Below, piece after piece: positions 31,437 through 37,747 of a stretch of DNA of 37,747 bases (position 1 is its first letter; every line of letters starts with the position of its first letter). The DNA is taken from assembly GCA_019649035.1 (NCBI GenBank), contig BMAT01012505.1, positions 43,537 through 81,283 of the forward strand, given 5' to 3'. The translations under genes were made by a program, and so were the position numbers. The notes beneath the pieces were generated by a model that worked only from the letters and a program-made list of their open reading frames with translations, was not told the origin of the DNA and did not search any database. This stretch comes from Elysia marginata. Taxonomy: Eukaryota > Mollusca > Gastropoda > Plakobranchidae.

Positions 31437-31728
31437 TTGGTTGGTTTTTTCAATTAAAAGGTTATATCAGAGACGGCGCTTGGGACAATTGAAAGCGTGC
31501 TGCTACACTGTGATTTACGGAGCGCTGCATACACCACACCCAGTCACATTATCCTGACACCGGGCCGACCAGACTTACTAAATCCATAATGCCAGACACC
31601 AGGCGGATCAGCTACTAATACAGTGTACCAATTTTAAAGTCCTTGGTTTGACTCGGCCGGGGATCGAACCCGTACCTCCCGATCTCTGAGCCAGTGTCTT
31701 TACCGCTAGGCCACAGAGCCGGTCTAGG
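31437..31728 (-). mobile_element. tRNA-derived SINE, family A, copy 2
   Basis: On the minus strand it starts GGCTCTGTGGCCTAGCGGTA, with B box GGTTCGATCCC (complement at 31661-31671). It continues with the same body as 20375-20692, including blocks equivalent to ACACCACACCCAGTCACA and TCCTGACACCGGGCCGACC on the plus strand. It lacks about 18 bp near its 3' end relative to copy 1. CCTAGCGA (31429-31436) and CCTATCGA (31729-31736) may be an imperfect target-site duplication. Both copies lie in the same orientation about 11 kb apart. Confidence 0.85.
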
Positions 31729-31899
31729 CCTATCGAAATTCCGGTTCACAAGCTATGGGCTTACGCCAAGTTTTACAAAATACCATGTCGAGATGTAGAT
31801 CTAAGCTTAAATCTATGTTAGATTGTTAGTATAACCATGCGATGGCATGCACATGTATGCAATCATGCATTAGAAACTCATTCAGGGCCAAAAGAGAAG

Positions 31900-31902
<3 letters not shown>

Positions 31903-31936
<34 letters not shown>
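31903..31936 (+). repeat. (AG)n microsatellite in a purine-rich tract
   Basis: About 17 AG units, embedded in a strongly purine-biased region that runs to about 32070. Minus-strand Ser/Leu/Phe-rich frames across it are artefacts of that bias. Confidence 0.95.
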
Positions 31937-31938
<2 letters not shown>

Positions 31939-32089
31939 AAGACAGAGTGAAAGAGAGAGATGTAAAGAATTTGACTTGGATAGAAAGGAAGTGAAAAAGT
32001 GACTGAGAGAGAGCAAAAAATAAAGAGAAAAAAGCTCAAAGATACTGGGGTGGAGTGGGGGGAGATAAGCCTGAGGAAAGAACAAGACA

Positions 32090-32800
32090 ACGTGATATAA
32101 ATAAGTAGATACAGCGTGGTGAGACAAAAATATTTTTTTTAAATTTTTACTAGTAATTAGACACAAAAATATAAGAGCTCAATAACATATTTGATCAGTG
32201 CGCGGTTACAGTTTTTCATAAGCGATGAATGGTTGATTACATAACAATAATCTTTTTAGACTTTGATTCCACGAATTGCAAAAAGTGTAATAGGCTCGTT
32301 GGGCATTTTTTTAAATAAAGAAATACATAAATGGTCTATTGGGATTGACAAATAGGCCTTGTGTGGTTAGTAATTACATTTCAGAAAACTATGTGTACCC
32401 AGCTAAAATTTGACATAACCATATCTAATTATAACTAGTGTTCCCAAGGTCGTCAACGGTTGAACAATCATATTTGGCGAGCGAAGTAAATTTCAGGTTA
32501 AAACAGATATGAACAGAGAAAGAAAGGGAGAAGAAAGATGAGAGAACAGAGAGGTCGAGAACAACATTGTGTGGAAGAGCATGAGTAATGGAAAAGGAGA
32601 GGGGTGGTACCAGAGAGAGAGAATGGATAATTAATCAGTTACAAACTTCTGAAGTGCTATGTTGGTGACAAATCTATGCCATGTTATAGAGAAAAAGCCT
32701 GGGCTAACACAAAAGCTTGCAATGCCGCTCCTTTGCGTATGTTTTTGTGTGTGCCGGGAGATTCAACTGTATTTTATGACTTTACCTCAGTTTGAATGTG
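32090..32800. other. anonymous non-coding DNA
   Basis: No gene is recognised. 32508-32620 is again purine-rich on the plus strand. Confidence 0.5.
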
Positions 32801-32817
32801 TCTTAGACTTAAAGAGA

Positions 32818-32840
32818 ATGGAGAGACAGACAGAAAGAGA

Positions 32841-32887
<47 letters not shown>
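32818..32887 (+). repeat. (AG)n microsatellite
   Basis: Starts with GACAGACAGAAAGAGAAAG-type imperfect units and continues as about 20 clean AG units. Confidence 0.95.
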
Positions 32888-32889
<2 letters not shown>

Positions 32890-33021
32890 ACCGGTATTTG
32901 ATGGACGGCACACCCACACAGAATCAGATATTTATTTAAATGTTTATTTTTTTTCCTTATTCAATTCCTGTTTCGAGTAAAGAACTGCGGGTAACTTCAT
33001 GAATGGGTCACACGTAAAATC

Positions 33022-33088
33022 TACTCCCTTCTTCTCGTCCTCCTCTTCCTCCTTTTGCTCGACTCCTCCATCTCTTCCTTCTTCTTCT
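33022..33088 (+). repeat. polypyrimidine tract
   Basis: Roughly 65 bases, mostly C and T (CTTCTTCTCGTCCTCC…CTTCCTTCTTCTTCTGG), with few purines. Such tracts can form triplex structures or act as splice polypyrimidine tracts; nothing else here supports a function. Confidence 0.7.
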
Positions 33089-33238
33089 GGCCCACCCAGC
33101 TAGTACTATACATATATCATATAGGTCACGGTATACGGAGCACAGTGTTTGGGTGTGTTTTTGGTGTGTGGACTACCTATCGGATCGGGACAAACTTATA
33201 TAAGTGCCTTCTAGATTGTAGGGGAAAGTCAAGATGGC

Positions 33239-33457
33239 TTTGAAACTTTATTAAATAAGAGAGACACAACAAAGATGAAACAAATTATAAGTGACCCCAC
33301 ACACCCGCTTAACGAAGATTTTCAAGGCAGAATCATATCAAGGAGCGGGAGGTACAGAATTCCGGGGATAAGGACCGAGAGGTACAAACATTCATTTATC
33401 CCACGTACTATTATAAACCAGAATAAGTCGTTCAGCCGACCAACTCACACCAACTGA
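33239..33457 (+). pseudogene. C-terminus of a LINE reverse transcriptase
   Basis: The frame reads FETLLNKRDTTKMKQIISDP, THPLNEDF, SGRYRIPGIRTERYKHSFIP and ends PTHTN-stop at 33455-33457. The D-P-T-H-P-L…SGR.YR(I/V)P…(T/R)xRYK.SF(I/V)P pattern is the conserved extreme C-terminus of an animal non-LTR reverse transcriptase. It belongs to the same broad signature as 24378-24581 but to a different subfamily (THPL and YRIP instead of THPA and LRAF). A TAG at 33218-33220 lies just upstream, and no homology is visible before about 33239. Confidence 0.7.
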
Positions 33458-33850
33458 GATAAGAATTTTAAGTTTGTACTCATATGTTTAATATTTACAT
33501 AACTTACTTACAGATTTATACAATTGCTAATTTTTATCATTGAGTATGCTATACACTCTATGGATACATGTCTTGCATTATTATACGGGTTATCTCCACT
33601 TCTATTTTTATTCATTTATTTTAATTCTTAATATCATACGTTTCTGCTATTTTATTCAGTATTATAATACACAGATTAGGTACGTTATGTATTTTAGAAT
33701 GCTTTAAATATGTGAGCTGTGATAATCAATATTGTTGTACATGTGGATTAATGATTTGATGTTTTAGTTACGGTACCTATATGATCTATGCTTTTTTAGT
33801 GTCTTACCTATGTACAACCAATTTCTCAAAATGGGATCAATAAAGATTTA

Positions 33851-33877
33851 TTCTATTCTATTCTATTCTATTCTATT
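33851..33877 (+). repeat. (TTCTA)5 pentanucleotide at a LINE-LINE junction
   Basis: Five perfect TTCTA units followed by TTC. This is at once the tail of the plus-strand LINE (33239-33877) and the end, including the stop codon, of the minus-strand LINE. Confidence 0.95.
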
Positions 33878-34192
33878 CTTCGGTCCGAAGGTTGGCAACC
33901 TTGACTCTCCATTCCTCGCTACTCTCAGCTTTCCGTTTGATTTCTCCATATGTACGATAGCGGGTCCATTGCTTGATGTCGTCAGTTGAGCTCCTTTTAG
34001 GGCGTCCTCTACCTCTTCCAGGCTAGCTGCACAAGATGTCCCGAGCGCCCCCTTATAACATGACCAGCGTAACGCAATTTCCTCGTTATCAGATGTTCTT
34101 TCTGTTACATCCGCCGCTTGTGGTACCTCTTTGTTGGTCTTGTGCTCCTTCCAAGATATTCTCAAGACTCCTCTGTAGCACCACATTTCAAA
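33873..34192 (-). pseudogene. C-terminal domain of the minus-strand LINE, frameshifted
   Basis: It starts FEMWCYRGVLRISWKEHKTN, the block expected about 100 residues after the YADD region, then loses the frame. LRYAGHVIRGRSGHLVQLA appears in a second frame. GRGRPKRSSTDDIKQWTRY and the final KVANLRTEE appear in a third, stopping at 33875-33873. A different, longer open frame runs on into the pentamer tract and ends in NRIE; that ending is an artefact of the shift. Confidence 0.8.
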
Positions 34193-35221
34193 GGACTTTT
34201 GTCTGTTTGCATTCATTTCCATCCCGTATGTTCTGCAGCTTTCGGCTATACTGTCGAGCATCTGCTGGAGGCTCTCATGTGTCTCTGCCATAATAAACGT
34301 GTCGTTAGCATATCTCACATTTGTAATATTTTCGCCGTTCAAAAAAAATCCCTCCCTTTTCGGAGTTTTCCTCCAGGGCTTCTTGCAAAATGAATTCGCT
34401 GTGCAGGCTGAAGAGGGCTGGCGAGAGAATGGATCCTTGTCTGACGCCTCTCAAGATGTTGATATCCTCTGTAGTTCCTGAATTTGTTTTTACATTTGTC
34501 GTTTGGTTCCAGCACAATTCTGCAATGAGTCTTCTCTAGTGGTCTGGTACTACTGCTTTTGTCAAAACTTCCATCAGTTTGGAATGGTTCACCATGTCAA
34601 ACGCCTTGGTATAATCAATAAAACATATGTAGAGATCTTTCTGGTGTGCGACCATTCGTTCGCTGATGTTTCTATAAAGGAATACGTCATCCCGAGTACC
34701 TTTTCCCTTTTTAATTCCCAGTTGCGCCTCGTCAAGATGTCTATCAATGATCGGATTTATCCTCTCCACGATGGTTTTTATAAGTATTTTTAGGCTTGTG
34801 AGATTAGGCGGATTGTGCGGTGGTCTGAGCACTTTGTCGCTTTGTTAACTTTTCGTATATGGATGTATACACCAACTATGAAGTCCTTAGGTCGTGTTCC
34901 GGACGTATGAATATCATTGATAAGGATCCGCCATTGCTCCTTTCCACTTGGGCCTAGTGCTTGGAGGAGTTCCGCCGGTATTTCATCCTCCCCTGGGGAT
35001 TTCCCTTTGGCTAGGCTGTTAATTGCCCTTTCCATCTCTTCCTTTGTTATTTCTGATACCTCACCTGTCGTCTCATCTATTGGCGTTTCCTCTCTGATAT
35101 CATTGTACAGCTCCTCTACGATATGTTCCTCCCATTTTCTTAAAATATCCGTGTCGTCTCGAAGTATTTCTCCTTGGCTGCTCTTAATGCCTAGTTTTAC
35201 ATTGCTTTTCGGTGTCAGCAT
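34193..35221 (-). pseudogene. reverse transcriptase domain of the minus-strand LINE, broken
   Basis: The first part (35221-34790) has EITKEEMERAINSLAKGKSP followed by GEDEIPAELL, the usual RT entry motif (K-x-G-K-S-P-G-x-D-x-I-x-x-E). The next frame has GTRDDVFLYRNISER and YICFIDYTKAFDMVNH (34832-34536). The third has RGVRQGSILSPALFSLHSEF. The fourth has VRYANDTFIMAE, in which the catalytic YADD is changed to YAND (34301-34312), losing the first metal-binding aspartate. GMEMN and one Lys follow, then a sudden jump at about 34193 to FEMWCYR. Four frames and the lost aspartate show that it is dead. Confidence 0.85.
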
Positions 35222-35226
35222 CTCTT

Positions 35227-35538
35227 TTATTTTCTGATACGTTTTGTTGAAATGGCATCTGTCCAGTACTTCAATTTCGGTGCATTATTGTTCAGGTACT
35301 CTTCTTTCGTTTTGCAACACTCTCTTTGTATTATTCCTGGTTGGTCTTGTACTCCGAGTGGCTTAAGCTGTCTTTCCTGTTTTTTTCTTTCCTCCATGAG
35401 GTTTAGAATGTCATCCGTCATCCATTGTTGTTTCCTTTTTCTTCTTTTCTTTCCTATCTTTTCCGGGGCTCTTTCTTTTAATGTATTCTTGATTCTGCTC
35501 CACCTTAGGTCGATGTCCATTTCCTCTTCCCGAGACAT
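35227..35538 (-). pseudogene. linker between endonuclease and RT of the minus-strand LINE
   Basis: An open 103-codon stretch rich in Lys, Arg and Glu. RRKRKQQWMTDDILNLMEER corresponds to the conserved 'W(I/M)TxEILxLMxxRR' segment that lies between the endonuclease and RT of RTE-type elements. No catalytic residues are expected here. Confidence 0.7.
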
Positions 35539-35608
35539 ACTGATCTTTCCATCAGTTGTTTTTTTTTTTTGTGTACTCTTCTTTGATCATTTTCAGAGCG
35601 TCCAAGTT

Positions 35609-36404
35609 TCATCTAACGGATGTCGACTTTTGTCTCAGTGCCTTCAGTTTTGTCCTCGTTGTTATCACCACCGGTTTGTGATCGGTCGCGCAGTCAGCAC
35701 CTTGCCTTACCTTTGAGTTAAGTATGCTATTTAGATATATTTGATTACAAAGTATGCGGTCTCCTGGTGACAGCCATGATTGTGTGTCTTGAGGACTCCT
35801 TTTGTTCGAACCAAGTGTTGGTAACGACAAGGTCGTTTCTTTGGCAGAAATCTATTGATCTTTTACCACTGTCGTTTTGCTCTCCCAGTCCGTATGGTCC
35901 AACAATTTTCTCCTCTCTTTAACTTTCAACTTTGACATTAAAGTCTCCGCAGATTAAAACTTTATTGTTGTATTTACATGTATTATTTTTTTTCCATAAA
36001 ACATCTGAAAGATCGTCGTAAAACTGTTCAATATCTTCCTCACTATAGCCAGTTGTTGATGCATAGATTTGTGAGATTTGGAGGATCAGCGTGTCATGGT
36101 GTTCTTCCTTCAGCTTGCATAGGATAATCCTTTCCGAGTGAGTGTCATAAAACTTGATAGACTTTGATGCTTTCTCTCTTAAGATAAATGCCACACTCTT
36201 TCCGTGTTCTTCACCTCCCCAGTGAATTACTCAGTACGTGTTCCGAGTCTTCAACGTTTGAGTTCTGAAATCTCCAGCTCCAATCCAATGCGTTTCTGAG
36301 ATACCAAGAATGTCCAACTCCAAGTTCTCCATTTCCTTTATGACACAACTGAGGGTTCCTGGTTCGTTGAGCGTCCTCACGTTCCATGTTCCACTTTTGT
36401 TCCT
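35609..36404 (-). pseudogene. AP-like endonuclease domain of the minus-strand LINE, broken
   Basis: In order along the minus strand: SGTWNVRTLNEPGTL (strand 1, with the N of the WNVR motif), MENLELDILGISETHWIGAG (catalytic E in SETHW), then a break. It resumes with KSVAFILREKASKSI, YASTTGYSEEDIEQFYDDLS and ICGDFNVKV (GDFN at 35937-35948), stop at 35919-35921. A neighbouring frame carries GLGEQNDSGKRSIDFCQRND, and another carries SPGDRI…GADCATDHKPVV, where TDH replaces the usual SDH. This domain would nick the chromosomal target. At least three frame changes make it non-functional. Confidence 0.8.
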
Positions 36405-36499
36405 GTAGCTGGATGACGATGCACGGACATCATGTCCACCACGTAACCTCCACCGGGCTAGACTCCCTGATTCAGGGTCTCCCTTTTGCCGAGATTGTA

Positions 36500-37600
36500 T
36501 TATAATTATGTAGAGGTTTCCATGGTTATTTCCAGAGAGGCTAATAATTGTGGAAGGCCCCAAGAACTTCCAAAACAAGCGATTATCTACAAGTAGAGCG
36601 TACATGCCAACGGTTGTCTTTATAGATCCTCCGCCTGCCACGTGCAAAGATGCCATTGGCGAATTAATTGTTCCTCTGCCACAGGTGCTATTGTTGCATC
36701 GCTTCCCTACAACAGGCTATTTAAGCCATAGCTGGCGGAAGCAGTTTATCGTCACATCCGATTGTCAAAATTTTAGGCACTACATCAACATGAATTGTAT
36801 TTCCACAACCAAATGGAAAAATATTGGTCTACTTTTATTAGTTTTCTTTTCGGTACATTTTGCGGTAAAACTAACATGGATGTCGGCGGCTATCTTGTTG
36901 AGAAAATCTGGATCTAGATCTAGAATATATATGACGTAAATAACCAACTTGATAGATTTCTTGATAATCTAGATAAATCTGAAGTATCGGTCTAGCTGTA
37001 AATCATTTTTATTTATAGGTCTGATGACGAACTGAATAAAACTGAACATGTAAGCCCTGTAAATCTGATCTAATCTATACCCAAACCACCTATTCTCGGT
37101 CTCGGAGTTAATTATAAGTAGGTATCACAGAAAGCCTGATCGGGCGTATGAAAAAGTGTGTGTGGTGGCTGATATGTGTTGTCTTTACCGTCCGGTTTGT
37201 ATGTGTTAAAATGATCTTATATATGACAAACTTATATCAATGTTTTCTTCAGCTTTTACTCTATCGTTTGGTATACTTTATATAGAGGATAATTAAGTAT
37301 TGCGGTATTTATGACCAATATAAACATACACCCGTAACGCGTAAACCCGGTACTGAAAACCGACAGTGGAGCGACCTTCAAACTACACACCTCGCTATTT
37401 CGGCCGACGCTCAGCGCCAATACATCGCATCGTGTTGAAATAAAAAGGAGAACATTCACGATTGAATGAGCTTTCCAGTGGTGTAAGGTAGAAGTTTGTA
37501 AGTGACCTAGAAAGCCCCGTAATCGGCGTGTGAAAATTAGTTATTTTTAGAACTCGTCCTCCTTTCGTTCATGCGTTATGTAGCCATTAAAGTCGGGTAC
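36500..37600. other. anonymous non-coding DNA
   Basis: No gene recognised. The 129-codon plus-strand frame at 36550-36939 has a hydrophobic stretch (LLLVFFSVHFAV) but no domain and no supporting context. A small AGATCT/TCTAGA group lies at 36905-36925. Confidence 0.45.
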
Positions 37601-37612
37601 CATAAGAAAGCG

Positions 37613-37667
37613 CGACCTCTGACCTCTATTATATCAAAAATTCAACCTGATTGGTTGAATTGGCGCC
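37613..37667. promoter_or_regulatory. promoter-like motif cluster near the right edge
   Basis: Within 55 bp are: a DR1-type nuclear-receptor-like site on the minus strand (AGGTCA-G-AGGTCG, complement of 37613-37625), two inverted CCAAT boxes (ATTGG at 37650-37654 and 37659-37663), and TTGGCGCC (37660-37667), close to an E2F consensus. A 7-bp inverted repeat, TTCAACC/GGTTGAA, spans 37641-37659. GC and CpG content rises towards the window end. Individually these motifs are common, and no transcript or TATA box is visible. Confidence 0.25.
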
Positions 37668-37747
37668 GAGCGATAGGCAATCAAAACAAGTAACCCCCAA
37701 CAGCATCCCATGCGCGCGATCCAAGAATGGGCTCTAGTGTCCAGTGT

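Larger units (their letters stand above)
33239..33877 (+). mobile_element. 5'-truncated LINE with complete 3' end
   Basis: The insertion holds a short coding remnant (33239-33457), a 3' UTR of nearly 400 bp, a terminal segment TCAAAATGGGATCAATAAAG (33826-33845) and a (TTCTA)5 tract at 33851-33875. The AATTTC…GGGAT(C/T)AATAAAG end followed by a short tandem repeat is typical of CR1/L2-group LINEs in many animals. The pentamer tract is shared with the end of the minus-strand LINE that abuts it. Confidence 0.7.
33873..36490 (-). mobile_element. nearly full-length RTE-like LINE, decayed
   Basis: A non-LTR retrotransposon on the minus strand with AP-type endonuclease (about 36404-35609), linker (35538-35227), reverse transcriptase (35221-34193) and C-terminal domain (to 33873). 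Several frameshifts and stops split it, and about 100 codons are missing after the palm. The final frame reads KVANLRTEE and stops at a TAG (33875-33873) that lies within the (TTCTA)n tract, so there is essentially no 3' UTR; very short 3' UTRs with tandem-repeat ends are an RTE hallmark. The exact 5' end is unclear. Similarity to known endonuclease starts is clear from about 36404, with a possibly element-derived leader to about 36490. Confidence 0.8.

Noticed and set aside
34036..35716. Plus-strand open frames opposite the minus-strand LINE
   Set aside because: They are antisense shadows of the endonuclease/RT coding sequence. The conserved motifs are all on the minus strand.
36550..36939. 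129-codon plus-strand protein with one hydrophobic segment
   Set aside because: No recognisable domain. It begins within the leader region of the minus-strand LINE and lacks supporting context.
1..37747. A previously undescribed multi-gene system
   Set aside because: I looked on both strands for groups of intact or co-oriented genes and found only transposable element remnants, tandem repeats and anonymous DNA.

Overview
This is eukaryotic nuclear DNA, AT-rich and without any intact protein-coding gene. The longest open frames are either decayed retrotransposon pieces or by-products of tandem repeats. The mix of (AG)n and tri-/tetra-/pentanucleotide microsatellites, RTE-type LINE remains, tRNA-headed SINEs, a pogo-like MITE and degenerate tandem repeats points to an animal. 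A mollusc or other lophotrochozoan is my best guess, but that is inference from repeat style and not proven by any gene here.

Layout. 1-4.5 kb: mostly anonymous, with one exon-like segment on the minus strand (714-749, good splice donor) next to a long (AG)n tract. 4.5-10.1 kb: anonymous DNA with (CT)n, a compound CTG/CTA/ATA trinucleotide tract (7.53-7.73 kb), a (CTGT)n/(CT)n tract and a piece of an old SINE. 10.15-10.51 kb: an eight-copy 45-bp minisatellite that happens to be open on both strands. 11.5-13.1 kb: several diverged copies of one dispersed repeat. 13.1-18.8 kb: nothing recognisable. 18.8-20.15 kb: a 5'-truncated RTE/BovB-like LINE lying between two AAT-rich tracts. 20.37-20.70 kb: a tRNA-headed SINE (family A, copy 1). 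20.9-21.73 kb: a 47-bp minisatellite broken by a 279-base assembly gap. 23.37-23.83 kb: three decaying tandem copies of a ~150-bp unit. 24.35-25.48 kb: a dense cluster of a LINE C-terminus, a CORE/MIR-like SINE, a LINE-type 3' end and a 171-bp TIR element. 26.5-26.76 kb: another LINE-like 3' terminus with an (AATG)n tail. 29.94-30.53 kb: a stretch strongly enriched in AGATCT. 30.6-31.74 kb: an old SINE and family A copy 2. 33.24-36.5 kb: two LINEs of opposite orientation meeting tail to tail at a (TTCTA)n tract. The right edge (37.6 kb on) carries a cluster of promoter-like motifs.

How the pieces relate. The transposable elements form the only 'system' here. The RTE-type LINEs encode (now broken) AP-like endonuclease and reverse transcriptase. 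The minus-strand CORE-like SINE has a 3' end very similar to the 3' end of the plus-strand LINE at 33.2-33.9 kb, as expected if that LINE family's machinery mobilised the SINE. Microsatellites sit at the 3' ends of several elements and at the LINE-LINE junction, so retrotransposition and microsatellite birth look linked. I found no intact gene, no functional tRNA or rRNA gene, no CRISPR array and no credible new multi-gene system.
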